The notes beneath the pieces were generated by a model. It did no database searches. It had not been told where the DNA came from and saw only the letters and a program-made list of their open reading frames with translations. Positions 1-10,806 of a DNA stretch of 64,000 bases are shown here, one piece after another. The stretch comes from Tiliqua scincoides. Taxonomy: Eukaryota > Chordata > Lepidosauria > Squamata > Scincidae. The stretch lies in NCBI RefSeq assembly GCF_035046505.1, contig NC_089823.1, positions 226,942,604 through 227,006,603 on the forward strand, written 5' to 3'. How positions within the stretch are numbered: position 1 is the first letter of the stretch; every line of letters starts with the position of its first letter. Position numbers and translations under genes: made by a program.

Positions 1-15
1 ATTATTATTATTATT

Positions 16-79
<64 letters not shown>
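1..79. repeat. ATT/AAT microsatellite with a strand switch
   Basis: The window opens inside a trinucleotide tract. The first 19 bases are ATT repeats; from base 20 the tract continues as AAT repeats, the other strand of the same motif. L2-type tails elsewhere in the window end in TAA runs, so a LINE or SINE tail is the likely source. The left edge is outside the window. Confidence 0.9.
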
Positions 80-373
80 GCCTACTTTTAGAAAGCACCC
101 CCACCCATGCGTCTCTCCCTACAAGGCTATTGCAATCATTGTTGGCCTGCTCTGGTACTGGTATGCACCTAGTAAAGGAAGTGTACAGCATGGATCAGGG
201 CCTTTTCAGATTTGTCCGAAAGGTGTAAAATGCCTCCCCTTCAGAAGGCTCAGTTTTACTGAGCTGGCCTTGTAAACTTATCACTTATTACTGGCCTTGA
301 GAAAGTGGGAATCCTTAACATTTTTTTGTATGTAAGGGTAATGTTTCCAGGGTAATGTAAGGGTAACGTTTTC

Positions 374-758
374 CAGACTCACAAAGAGAGTCTGGTCCAA
401 CAAGAAACTGACGGAACATACCAAGATCCAGGTCTACAGAGCTTGCGTCCTGAGTACACTTCTGTACTGCAGTGAGTCATGGACTCTTCGCTCACAACAG
501 GAGAGGAAACTGAATGCTTTCCACATGCGCTGCCTCTGACGCATTCTCGTCATCACCTGGCAGGACAAAGTTCCAAACAACACAGTCCTGGAATGTGCTG
601 GAATCCCTAGCATGTATGCACTGCTGAAACAGAGACGCCTGTGTTGGCTCGGTCATGTCGTGAGAATGGATGATGGCCGGATCCCAAAGGATCTCCTCCA
701 TGGGTTGCCAACAGAACAGGCTTATACCATAGTCTTTCGAGACTGAAGGTTGCCAACC
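374..758 (+). mobile_element. Fragment of a zinc-finger-type LINE joined to a 5S-SINE-like tail
   Basis: The plus strand translates to the thumb and C-terminal part of a LINE reverse transcriptase (RVWSNKKLT, YRACVLSTLLYCSESWTLRS, GHVVRMDDGRIPKDLL), with one in-frame TGA after HMRCL. It is the same family as the copy at 63430-63957. Near base 703 the LINE match stops. After a short GGTTGCCAAC block, the last 40 bases read AGGCTTATACCATAG and onward, which is the junction seen in the 5S SINEs and not the LINE's own 3' sequence. It is 5'-truncated and non-functional. The clade is not certain. Confidence 0.75.
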
Positions 759-818
759 ATAAAGGACTTGGTGGAATTTTCTCCCACGAAGAAGCTTTCC
801 CAGCACAAAACCCAATAG

Positions 819-1393
819 CAGTGATGAATTCAAGTCCCTAACCCCAAGTCTCGAATCAAGTCTCAAGTCTCTACCCTCAAGTCTCAAGTTCTTGCTCAAA
901 TTCTGAAGTCAAGTCTGCGTCTCAAGTCACAACTCAAGTCTCTGAGCCAAATTTAAAGAAAAAAGGGAGGTGGTGGTGGTGTGTAGGAGTGTTAGGAGGA
1001 GTTGTAAACACCTTCCTGATGGCAGGCACTTCTGGTGCCTGTTCCCACAGCCCAGCTGATCAGCAGCGATCAAAGTGCTGCAGGCAGCCTGGAGCCACTG
1101 GCTGGAGCTGCTGCCTGATCACCCAGGCAAGGAGGGCAGCCACTTCCCACTTTTCCCAGGTGATCACGCTCAGTTCTGAACTGATTGCCAACGAGGTCTT
1201 GCAGCGCAATGCAGAAATGCCAGCAAAGAATATATTAAGCAAAAACACACATGCACACGTAGCTACTGGGATGCAAAAATGGCTTCGAGTCCCAAGTCAA
1301 GTTGCAAGTCACCCAGTCCCAAGTCAAGCCCGCAGTTGACGAGACTTAAGTCCAACTTGGGAGCAAGTCATGGGATTGAAGTCTACATCACTG
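819..1393. mobile_element. hAT-like non-autonomous element with CAAGTC subterminal repeats
   Basis: Ends read CAGTGATG and, inverted, CAGTGATG. The flanks CCCAATAG (811-818) and CCCAATGG (1394-1401) form an 8-bp target duplication with one mismatch, as expected for hAT. Inside the left end about eight exact CAAGTC hexamers lie within 120 bases, and four more lie inside the right end. Such motif clusters are where hAT transposases usually bind. The middle part (about 960-1260) shows no transposase-like protein. Confidence 0.8.
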
Positions 1394-1401
1394 CCCAATG
1401 G

Positions 1402-2317
1402 CCCTTGCTCCCTCTAGCCAGTGGCAGAAGCCGGTATGCCCAGCCCCTTCTTATACACTCCCAGTGCTACTGCAGATTGCAGCAGGATTTTTCTGGCTGA
1501 GAGTGAAGAAGGAAGCCTCCTGGAGCTGCTGGTTCCCAGGCTGACAGCTGGGAGTAGACACATGAACAGAAGGGATGAATACATGAACATGAAGGCACCA
1601 GGCAGTGTGCACTCTACTATTTCAGAAGCTTGTTTTGGACTGTTGACAACAGATTGTAGGAGAATTATATTTGTCTAGTTTTAAGCCAAAGTCCAAACAT
1701 CCTCTTGGCTTTTTAACCAGTGATGGACAGGCTACAATAGAGGAGATGGAGTAGACACTTCAACAGTGATCCTTGTTATGAGAGTAGGGGTGTCTGAGAA
1801 ATATTAGGAATATGTTTAAATAATCTGTCTGCTGTCTTTATAGCTCTTGTGCTGGGTGATGGTACATGAAATACAAGAGACTAAAAAGAACATTTGTCTC
1901 CTGAAACAAGGAGGAAAATGTCATTTGATTCATCTTAATGCCTTTTAGTAAAGAACGCCAATGATGTGATCCTGTGCATCGGATCAAGGTTTGCCACTAG
2001 AGGGAGATATCAGCACAGGCAACAGGATGGCAAACTCCATACATGCAATTTGTCTAATGTCCCAACGGTTATATTCCCATTTAGGCCTGGTTCACTACTG
2101 TGCAAGCCATGCCAAGACATTGCCTGTTTGTGGTAGTGGCCTGGCAGCACGTGACAGTGCCCTGGATTTTGCGCCACCAGGAAGTGCCCTGTGCTGCTTG
2201 AACTTGATTCCTGTTAATGCAGAGTGACCATACAATTAACGGACATATGCAAGAGAGTGGAAAATGGACTGAATGGAGGTGATTTGATTTTGTGTTTCTT
2301 TGAGTGGATGTTGAGTC
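1402..2317. other. Unassigned stretch
   Basis: I see no long open frame, RNA gene or clear element ends here. The composition is ordinary. Confidence 0.4.
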
Positions 2318-2553
2318 CAATGGCATAATTGGATGGGATGCAAATCACTAAGTTTTGCAAGGAGCCTCACCGTGGCATGCAAGTGGCCCTTCCCCTTCGG
2401 AGCCACTCTGGGCCATGAGAGCAATGGAGGCGCCTCCATTTTGCTCTCCTGGCCTGGAATGTCTCTGAAGCAGAGGGGAAGGGGCCACTTGCACGCTGTG
2501 GCGAGGCTCCCTGCAAAACGTAGTGCTTTGCACCCTCTCTGGCTACACCACTG
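2318..2553. mobile_element. hAT MITE, family A (palindromic)
   Basis: The element is nearly one inverted repeat: the left half runs GGATGCAAATCACTAAG, GTTTTGCAAGGAGCCTC, AAGTGGCCC and the right half repeats it in reverse. Flanks GTTGAGTC (2310-2317) and TTTGAGTC (2554-2561) match at 7 of 8. Related copies lie at 7438, 29821, 49755, 52401 and 55681, with partial ones at 31794 and 53473. No coding capacity. Confidence 0.85.
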
Positions 2554-3175
2554 TTTGAGTCAGTTATCCAATCTCAATCTTTTATAGGAAGTCATATGCT
2601 TTATCGTATCACCGCTTACACGATTGTCACATTGCAACATGTTGATATTGTTGAAATGGAGGAATCTTAAGTGTGGGTTGAATGAACGGCAGGACTGCCT
2701 AAAAGAGAAAACATCAAATGGCATACACTCGGTTCACATCTCCATCTCAAAATGGTCGATGGAATCAGTCTTTAGTTTGTATTTCTCAGTGTGAGTGGAC
2801 AGTAAAGTACATGAGAAGCCTTTGGTGGTGTGGACTTTCTCCTGTGCTTTGGTGTGACCTGAAACTGGGTTTGCTGCCTCATCTACTGCTGGTAAGATTG
2901 ATCTTTTGAGTTGACCGGCCTTGATTTCTTTCTGTGTTTTATCTCAAACGTTTTTTACCATCTGTTTACCTGTAACTTTGATAGAATTTGCTATCACTAC
3001 AGGCTCAGGATTCTTATTTATTGTTTTGATGTTGATAGATATGACACTTTGGTTACATTACATGCACAAGCAGCATTTAAGCAGCACTTCTCCAGGAAAT
3101 CCGTTGAGTTCTTCCTTGGTTGCTTTTTGGAGACCAGGAAATGTAAAGCTAACAGAGAGACTGAACACTATGTTG
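2554..3175. other. Unassigned stretch
   Basis: No element ends recognised. A hydrophobic open segment follows a possible acceptor near 3000, but I recognise no protein family and see no good donor site. Confidence 0.3.
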
Positions 3176-3860
3176 CAGGGTTGGGAACGTGACTCAGATG
3201 ACTGAGATTCGAGTCACGAAAAATGCACGTTTTCGGTGACTTATGGACTTGTGAGTTGCACACATGTGGAGGACTCGGAAAACACTCAGGGGCCCCCTGA
3301 CTTGCCACTCATCCCCACATACACAGGCTCAAATCTATCTGTGTCTGGGTGTGCTTGCTTACTGTTTTTGTGGCATAAAAACCTCATGGGATCGTCATTC
3401 AGACAGCAGCAGGGAAGTTCCATCCAGGAGGTAGGAAAGGGCTAATGCATCTGAGGAGGAGGGGGGAGATGGGACTGAGCTGTTTTGCCCATCTCTGATA
3501 GGAAGGAAGGAACCAGTGATCATTAAACAAAGGATGGGCGTCTGATATTTTCTTTGGCTGACGGAGGGCAGGAGGAGGAGCCCAAGGGGGTTCTTGCTTT
3601 ATGATTGACTGGAGAAGACCAGGAAGGGGGCGGGAGGTGGGAGAAACCTCTTTTCCCCATGTCTAATAGGGAGGGCAGGAGGGGGAGCCTAAGAGGGTTC
3701 TTGTCTTACGATTGGCTGAAGAAGGCCAGGGAGGGGGAGGAAAAAGGGAAGTGGGAGGAAGTGATTCATAGTGATCATGCTTTCCGAATGCATGGCATCT
3801 TTTGGCTCTGTTGCTACTTGGGCAGAGGAAGCCTCATTGAAAGACTGGCTACATTTTCCT
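3176..3860. mobile_element. DNA-element-like repeat, family G, copy 1
   Basis: It starts CAGGGTTGGGAAC and aligns along most of its length with 38105-38620 plus 40936-41000: the GTGTGCTTGCTTACT segment, the CAGCAGGGAAGTTCCA segment and GGCTCTGTTGCTACTTGG. The start and early GAGTCA/CTTGAGTC motifs recall the hAT element at 819. This copy has an internal tandem duplication of about 106 bp (3564-3642 and 3670-3748) that copy 2 lacks. The right end was not found. Confidence 0.6.
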
Positions 3861-3979
3861 GTTTGATGATGTCACTTCTGGTCATGACATCACTTCTGGT
3901 GGGTCCTGACATCACTTCTGGTGGGTCCCTGAGATTCTCATTCTCATGGGTCCCGGCGCTAAATATGTGAGAACCACTG
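3861..3979 (-). mobile_element. hAT family C fragment (end half)
   Basis: Read on the minus strand it starts CAGTGGTTCTCACATA and continues with GGGACCCA and repeated CCAGAAGTGATGTCA motifs. The same order appears on the plus strand at 57588-57710. Only one end is present. Confidence 0.6.
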
Positions 3980-4759
3980 CTGTAAATGGTTCTTAGTCTG
4001 TTAGCCACCTTATCATTTTTGTTGAACGTTTGTCTAGGAAAATCACTGTCGATATATGCATGAAAAAACTGGCACCTTGAATTCTGCCTGAAAACTGTGA
4101 GCCAGTGGAGCTGTCTTATCTGAACCCTATTCCTTCCCATCTCAGGCCATCATTCATCGTCATCACTATCTTTCTCTATGGAGCTCTGAGCCAGTTATGG
4201 CGTGACCCAGAACACTGCCTGATGCTGCCTGGGGCCTGCCACCTCTGTATTACATGCACACACAAAATTAACAAACAGACAAAAACACCTTACTGCGCTC
4301 TTCGCTCACCGCCATCAGACCCAGAAGTGCAGGGCTTCTGGTGCACATGGATTGCGCTGTTCCTGTAAATAAATTGGAGGTCCTGCACTTCCAGGCTTGA
4401 CGGCTGCAGGCAAGGTGCAGGTTAGGAGGGGAATTCTCTGTAACCCTCTCAAGCAAGTGGAATGCAGATTACTGAGGCTTGCATTGGTGCTGCGTTGGGT
4501 GAGGCAATGGCAGTAGCAGACCTGGGTTAAACCTCCATCCCTCTGACCCCTTACAAACTGCCACGTATACAGTCTACATCAGGTGGCCTCATGGATGGGC
4601 CAGTCATGCTCTGAACTTGCTCCTCAGGGAGAACAATTCTGCTGCTTTTTAAATGACCCCTTTTCCCGGGAGAGATCTTGAGTCAAGAATCCCTCAGCAC
4701 AGCTCTAGTACTAGATACTCTCATTCTGTTGATTTCAGTCTCTTGATTTGTGCCACCAA
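3980..4759. other. Unassigned stretch
   Basis: No element ends, RNA gene or convincing coding segment seen. Short open frames look like chance. Confidence 0.35.
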
Positions 4760-5425
4760 CAAAAAAAAGTCTCCATTGGCTTCTTTTTCTGATTTGGATA
4801 TAATTAGGTTACTTCATTTTATGATTTCCTTTTCCAAACAAGCTTTTCCAAATAATTTTTATCTTTTCAATTAGTCTCAGCACGGATTTTGACCGTGCAT
4901 AATAGAAATCTCATCCATTCAATATTACAGCTTTCTGTTCTAACAGTTTATTGGAAGACATATTTTAGGGTCATTGGACAGCTCATATGCTATGATACCT
5001 TTAATTAATAACCGAATATCTTTGTCCAATAAATGTTTATCCTGCGGTAAACTCACCACAGATGAATGAAATCTCCTGTACATTGCAAATCCCATATAGA
5101 GCATCCTTTGATTTATTCACTCGTTTTGTTTTGAAGTACTGTTGATACACAACTTTATAAATGTTCTCTGTTAATACGTATAGTCTGCAAACTGTTGCAT
5201 GTCTTCTGCAAGGTGTTGCATGTCAGCCTGTTCAAACTTTATCATAGACACATGGAATAGAGGTCTGAGCAATCCATTTACTCTGCACCTCCATGGCTTC
5301 AAATAATGTATGCGAAGGATTCTGTCTATATTTTCCATGCCAAGGACATAATAATGTTGCCCCTGAAAAATATTGAAAAATGAATCCCTGATCCCTTGCA
5401 TCTGGCCTCGCGGTAAGATCATAAG
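4760..5425 (-). mobile_element. Old L1 ORF2 C-terminal fragment
   Basis: Minus-strand translation gives LTENIYKVVYQQYFKTK, then in a neighbouring frame CTGDFIHLW and INIYWTKI. This follows the layout of the L1 ORF2 C-terminus (a basic YKxxYxxYLTPxK block, then a CxxGTFxHxWW block). Several stops and frame changes break it. The upstream part, with FNIFQGQHYYVLGM and HYLKPWRCRVNG, is less clear. I am fairly sure it is LINE-derived and less sure of L1. Confidence 0.45.
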
Positions 5426-5915
5426 TGGTTATCAACAATTGTATCTCCAATTCTCATTAAGTTTGCTTCTAAATTTGCATATTGCCTAGTAGCTGACTTG
5501 GTAGGTAAATTACTTATACAGTGTTACCATAACAATATGCTAAAAGTATTTTCAGTTCTGTTTGTCTCAAAGCAGGTGCTTTTATGGAGATGCAAGCCTT
5601 TTTTTTTACTACTCACAATCGAGGTGTGCCACAAGGTCAGTTCCAGCTTGGGGGGCCGTCAGGCACAAGCATCCGTGTATCTCCTTTCCTCTAAAGTTGT
5701 GCAAATTGGGGTGCTCTGTCTTGATATAATTTTACTGCAAGTACAAGCCCTGCTGCATAATACATCAATGGAGATCTCCTCCATTTGGTGGCCCTTTCTT
5801 CCCCCAAAAAGCTTCTGAGTACAATTTACCCCCCTGCTTCCCCCTCTCATTGGCCCTGCATGACTGCCCAAAACAGAGCAATTTTATAAATATTTTCTCT
5901 ACCATATCCACTTAG

Positions 5916-6070
5916 GTAGCAACTGTTACCCTGCAGATGCCTGATCTCATCTGAACTCAGAAGCTAAGCAAGGTCAGGCCTGGTTAGTACTTGGATGGGA
6001 GACCGCCTGGGAATACTGGGTGCTGTAGGCTTATACCATAGTCTTTCGAGACTGAAGGTTGCCAACCAAT
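5916..6070 (+). mobile_element. 5S rRNA-derived SINE
   Basis: The body is a diverged 5S rRNA copy: TCTGAACTCAGAAGCTAAGC (box A region), GTTAGTACTTGGATGGGAGA (intermediate element to box C) and GGGTGCTGTAGGC at the 5S 3' end. A 38-base tail with GTCTTTCGAGACTGAAGG follows. CATATCCACTTAG at 5903-5915 and CATATCCACTTAA just after 6070 form a target duplication of about 12 bp. It is a retroposed SINE and not a 5S gene. Confidence 0.93.
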
Positions 6071-6100
6071 CATATCCACTTAAGTTTTTGTGTATCTGGG

Positions 6101-6190
6101 GGTACAATCCTAACCAGTTCTACTCAGAAGTAAGTCCCATTTTGTTCAATGGGGCTTACTCTTAGGAAAGTGTGGTTAGGATTGCAGCCT
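6101..6190. mobile_element. 90-bp palindromic MITE, TNA-type
   Basis: Ends are ACAATCCTAACC and GGTTAGGATTGCAGCC. The core has AGTAAGTCCCATT facing AATGGGGCTTACT. This is the short MITE also found at 42316, 42468, 44070, 46820, 61399 and in tandem at 57755. It has no coding potential. Confidence 0.8.
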
Positions 6191-6289
6191 GCATCTGTTA
6201 AGTAAACACGTATTTTCTCTTGTTTGCCTTTATTTTTTTAAAATAAATTTTATCTTATGGGGAGAGAGATGGGCAGATTGGTACTGGGC

Positions 6290-6560
6290 GGGGAGCAGGT
6301 TTGGCTTCAACCCCCTACCTGAGTGTCACCCATCTGCACAAAAAAATGCAGACTTGCACCAGCAATAGCGCTGGCACAGGTCCATGTTGCCCCATAGCAG
6401 TTGTTGGGGCTAACCCTGGGACAAGGAGACAAATGTCTCTTTACCCCGAGAAGACCCCCAGTAGCCTACAATCTCCTGCGGAATGTAGCGGAAGCTGCAC
6501 TGGTGCCACTCCATTGCCATGCAGAAATTTAGGTAGGAATGGGCTGCCCATGGCATTATT
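6290..6560. mobile_element. Fragment of a GGATTGGGC-TIR element (interior)
   Basis: Phrases such as AGCGCTGGCACAGGTCCA and ACAAATGTCTCTTTACCCC recur in other members (10282, 58859, 63095). Terminal repeats are not clear here, so borders are approximate. Confidence 0.4.
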
Positions 6561-7437
6561 TCTACCCTAAGTAGATGTATTCCTGGCCACCCTCTGGAGT
6601 TTAGATAGTTCTTGATTATGCCCCCTGAATATTTCTGGAGATATCACTCCACTGATAGTCTGCCTATGGGTGTCTCCTCCCAAAGCCCAGGCAGTAGTTG
6701 TCCATCCATGAGATGACCATAGCCAACGTTTGCACTCCTGGGATGATGGAACTCGCCTTGTCTGCCTCTCCAGTTGGGCCAGCCCTGACTTGCAGCATGA
6801 CTCACTTTGACCTGTGCTGCTGCTTTTATGTGTCAAAACACCCTAGAGACTTGAACAGGCTTTCCTGAGTTTGAAACGGAGCTTGAAATTGTGCTGAAAA
6901 GGTAGTTCTTGGAGAAAGGCATTTCAGCTGAATTAATTATCCTAGAATCAATCCATTGAGAAGCATCAGGCGATAACCTCAGCTGGTCTTATCGTCAATC
7001 ACGCTTGTGGTTCAGAATATTACTCCGTACATATCGATATAACCATTATTTCTCTCCTAAATTTATGTACTTGTTATATTTTTGGCCACCATGACGTCAA
7101 AGATTTTTTAAAAAAAGAACGCAGGGAGGTCAAAGGCTCTGGCATTTTGGCTTTGGCTGAGAAATCTCTTGTTGCTTCATTAAATGTTTGCTGTCTGTAC
7201 TCTCTTGTGATAAGAAATTTGTTTTGAAAATTAGTAATGTTCAGCATTAGCTTGGTGTATTCCAGCTGGAACGATTAGGAAGACAGGCTTTTGCTCAGAA
7301 CAGGAGGGGAAGAAATAGTCAAATGATCAAAAAAAAGGATACAAAGACAAGAATAGCAGGGATTTTTCCATACAGAAGGAATACAATCGCTGTATTCAAT
7401 AATAAACAAAATATCTGCATTGTGCAAAGAGCAAAAT
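6561..7437. other. Unassigned stretch
   Basis: No recognisable element ends or genes. Confidence 0.35.
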
Positions 7438-7638
7438 CAGTGGTGTAGCTGGAGGGGATGCAAAGCACTAAGTTTTGCAGGGAACCTCACTGTGGTGTGC
7501 AAGTGGCCCCTCCCCTTCGGAGCCTCCATTTTGCTCCCCCCCACCCAGAATAGCTCCAAAGGGAAGGGGTCCCTTGCACACTGTGGTGAGGCTTCCTGCA
7601 AAACTTAGTGCTTTGCACTCCCTATAGTTACACCACTG
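7438..7638. mobile_element. hAT MITE, family A, exact 8-bp duplication
   Basis: Ends are CAGTGGTGTAGCTGGAGGGG and the inverted CAGTGGTGTAACTATAGGGA. The flanks AGCAAAAT (7430-7437 and 7639-7646) are identical. The whole element folds on itself. One arm is deleted around the centre compared with 2318. Confidence 0.92.
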
Positions 7639-7654
7639 AGCAAAATGTCCAGTA

Positions 7655-7925
7655 TTCTTTTGATATAGAGTTGCCTTATACTGAGTTTGGACATTGCTCA
7701 ATTTGTCTAGCCCAGTCCGGGGGGTGGGGCTCAGTGTCTATAGCAAATCCATTTCTGGACCCCCTATGAATACCAAATTCAGGCACAGATACTGAAATCC
7801 GTGCTTCAGAGGACCTCCCAGAGGCTTTTGAAAGGCGCTTCCAGTTTACCTCCAGTCTGGGGTCAGAATCTGTATACTGGTCATGTCTCATTATCCACTA
7901 GGGTTCCGTTCCAGAACCTCTAGAG
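7655..7925. other. Possible old CR1-like tail and unassigned sequence
   Basis: GAGTTGCCTTATACTGAG followed by CATTGCTCAATTTGTCTAG resembles an older CR1-type 3' end seen in reptiles. The remainder is unassigned. Confidence 0.3.
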
Positions 7926-8684
7926 CAGTGGTATTCAAAGTGGGGCATCGCAGTGCCCCAGCCTGTGGGTCCTGGCCTCTGCCCCCTTAAGGGGGAAGGC
8001 AGCCCAAGCCTTGCCCAAGCCTCCTGCAGCCTCCCAGGGGTGCAGGGAGCCCTGCGCAACCTTCGGCAGGGCTCCCCAAGTCAGGAAAAGTGAAAGCGAA
8101 GCGATCGCGCCCTGCTCCGCAAAACTGGAAGCAGAGCACGATCGCTCCGCTTTCCCTTCTGACGGGGCTGCAGGGATTGGGGTGCACCCTCCAATCCCTG
8201 CAGCAGCCGTCCCTGTGTGCGGGGAGCCCTGTGCAAGCGCCTGCAGGGCTCCCCAGGTCAGGGAAAGGGAGAGTGGGGCAATCGCGCTCCGCTTCCGCTT
8301 TTGCAGAGGCAGAACAGGTTGTCAGGAGGTGACGCAAGTCCGAGGAGAACGGAGTGGCTTGGTGTTGCTCTGCGCTGCTCAGGGACAGGGTTGGGATTCG
8401 GCATAACTGCGGGGTCCCGACCCTGCCTCCCGCTCCCCACCTGCCCGCCCCCTGGATTGCCCTCCCCCCACCCAGAACGCCACCCTCCCACCTCCTCCCC
8501 ACCCTCCCCAGACCCCTGCGTCATCCAAGCTCAGCCAATGCAATCTTCCCTCCCTGTGTTGGCGTGGAAGTTGAATGCAGCCTCTGTGGGCCGGTGCATG
8601 TCCCTGCACCCACCCAGCTGCCTCACAAGGAGGCACAAACGTGCAAATCAAGGGACTTGCACCAGCCTCTAGTTAGGATTGTGC
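7926..8684. mobile_element. GC-rich composite: hAT left end plus a TIR-element right end
   Basis: The left end CAGTGGTATTCAAAG is a hAT start, preceded by CTCTAGAG. The right end is GTTAGGATTGTGCCC, the terminus of the GGATTGGGC-type family. Between them a GC-rich segment carries a direct duplication of about 175 bp (8040-8135 and 8215-8310; both contain GGGAGCCCTG and CAGGGCTCCCCA). Open frames on both strands here reflect the GC content. The border between the two elements was not located. Confidence 0.5.
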
Positions 8685-9368
8685 CCTTTGTGGCTTAGCA
8701 GCTTAGGTTGCTTTCAGGAAGATAGAAGGAGAGAAGCCTGAAAGGAAAGAGGGTTATAGGTTGTTATCCTGGCTGCTAGGATGGGGGCTGGTAACCCAGT
8801 GATTTAATATACTATGCTGATGATCCACAGTAGCAAGGTGGGGGAAATGGATGATGGAGTGAAGAACAAGTGTTTCTAGTGTTCAGGGTTTTTATAGACT
8901 TTTACCCCATATGATCCTATGAGATTTTGTGTGGGGTGACTCCATCAGGATGTCCTCTGTTGCTAGTTGTAGACATTTGCTGGTTTCTTCTTCAGTTTTT
9001 CCACCTCACAGAGAGTGCAGTGACTTACTTGGAGGTCTGTTGGCTCATTAGCAATGCCTCCTAGATTGAATTCAAACATGGATTTGGTGAGGACCTTTGG
9101 AGATATGAAACCATGAATTTTGGAGGTGTGAAAACTTGATTTGAATGGAAGGAGTACACCTGCCTCTGTTCAAATTTGGAACACTGAACTCCAAAATTCA
9201 ATGAAGGGCAGGTGTTCTCATGGTTCAATCAAGAAATGTGACCATCCTGTGGATCTGAGAGGCCATCACTTCAGCAAATAGACATGTTTCTGGTCTGACC
9301 CATGCTCCCCTGGCCAGCGACCAGCACCACATACTCATGTATGAATGCATTGTTTCCTGAATGCTTTA
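8685..9368. other. Unassigned stretch
   Basis: No recognisable elements or genes. Confidence 0.35.
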
Positions 9369-10103
9369 GAACATAAGAACATAAGAACGGCCCCACTGGA
9401 TCAGGCCATAGGCCCATCTAGTCCAGCTTCCCGTATCTCACAGCGGCCCCAGGGAGCACACCAGATAACAAGAGACTTCATCCTGGTGCCCTCCCTTGCA
9501 TCTGGCATTCTGACATAACCCATTTCTAAAATCAGGAGGTTGCACATACACATCATGGCTTGTACCCCATAATGGATTTTTCCTCCAGAAACTTGTCCAA
9601 TCCCCTTTTAAAGGCGTCCAGGCTAGACGCCAGCACCACATCCTGTAGCAAGGAGTTCCACAGACCAACCACATGCTGAGTAATAAAGAAATATTTTCTT
9701 TTGTCTGTTCTAACTCTCCCAACACTCAATTTTAGTGGATGTCCCCTGGTTCTGGTGTTATGTGAGAGTGTAAAGAGCATCTCCCTATCCACTCTGTCCA
9801 TCCCCTGCATAATTTTGTATGTCTCAATCATGTCCCCCCTCAGGCGTCTCTTTTCTAGGCTGAAGAGGCCCAAACGCCGTAGCCTTTCCTCGTAAGGAAG
9901 GTGCCCCAGCCCCGTAATCATTTTAGTCGCTCTCTTTTGCACCTTTTCCATTTCCACTATGTCTTTTTTGAGATGCGGCGACCAGAACTGGACACAATAC
10001 TCCAGGTGTGGCCTTACCATCGATTTGTACAACGGCATTATAATATTAGCCGTTTTGTTCTCAATACCCTTCCTAATGATCCCAAGCATAGAATTGAAAT
10101 AAA
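9369..10103 (-). mobile_element. CR1 LINE 3' end
   Basis: The 3' terminus (left) is the octamer tail AGAACATAAGAACATAAG, followed by the CR1 3' UTR and the ORF2 C-terminal coding part up to MLGIIRKGIENKT. It is cut off in the reverse transcriptase thumb region, a normal 5' truncation. The coding part (about 9553-10103) is open for some 180 residues (HLEYCVQFWSPHLKKD, RKYFF, LWNSLLQDVV, EEKSIMGYKP), so it is fairly young. Confidence 0.95.
9553..10103 (-). pseudogene. CR1 ORF2 C-terminal coding remnant
   Basis: This is an uninterrupted C-terminal part of the CR1 polyprotein, from the region after the RT palm to the stop. It contains the conserved KRATKMITGLGHLPYEERL and GHPLKLSVGRVRTDKRKYF blocks. 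It lacks endonuclease and catalytic RT motifs, so it makes no active enzyme. The extra N-terminal residues up to 10131 come from flanking DNA. Confidence 0.85.
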
Positions 10104-10281
10104 CAGAAATAATGAATTGACCCTGTAACATCTAACAGGTAAATATTTCATGGAATGGTGTGCGCTCTGCTATTTCTTATTAATGAAAGGGCAGTTACCC
10201 TATTCTGAGCTTCAGGGAATTTTAAAGGAAGCCCATTCTTGAAACAGCAAACAGTCTCCACAGATAGGAACAACCAGGTAA

Positions 10282-10806
10282 GAGCCCAGTCCTGAACTCT
10301 GCATGCTGGTGCACACTTAGCATTGGTTCACCACTGGAGCTGGCCCAGAGTGAGCTTGCACTGGGTTACTGCCAGTGGAAAACCAGTGGAAAAGGGGTCA
10401 CCCAAACTGTGGGGTGGTGGAGAGGTAGGTGGGGGCATCAAGGGAAGGCAGGGAGGAGGTGTTCTGGGGTGGGGGGAGTTGGGGAGGGTGCAGAGAGGGT
10501 GGGGAGGAGATGTACCAGGGGAAGGGAGCGAGGTAGGAGGGGGGGTGGGAGCTCCGCTGGATCCTGAGCTCCCTGTTGGGCCGCGGGGCCTGACATGGAA
10601 CTCCTTGATTCTGCGGCAGATCCAGAGCTGCTGCAAAATCAAATAGTCCCATTGCAGGGCTACTTTCCTTACCCAAGGGAAGGGGACAAATGTCCCTTTC
10701 CCCCGAGGAGCTGCTGGCGGCTACCTGGTAGTGCTCAGGGTGCCGCAGCAGCCATTTTCAGCACTGTGGCAGTCCCGCGCTCCAGGCAGCTCAGGATTTG
10801 GCTGTA
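10282..10806. mobile_element. GGATTGGGC-TIR non-autonomous element (about 525 bp)
   Basis: The left end is AGCCCAGTCCTGAACTCTGC; the right end is CTCAGGATTTGGCTGTA. The interior is purine-rich and G-rich (10400-10540), which produces Pro-rich frames on the minus strand. It belongs to the same group as 36403, 43481, 46067 and 48999. Confidence 0.65.

Noticed and set aside
2911-3205. Hydrophobic frame (FLFIVLMLIDMTLWLHYMHK) as a membrane-protein exon
   Set aside because: An acceptor-like CACTACAG precedes part of it, but no donor, no family match, and the frame runs into a transposon.
5916-6070. 5S rRNA gene
   Set aside because: The sequence is diverged, has a foreign 3' tail and is flanked by a target duplication, so it is a SINE.
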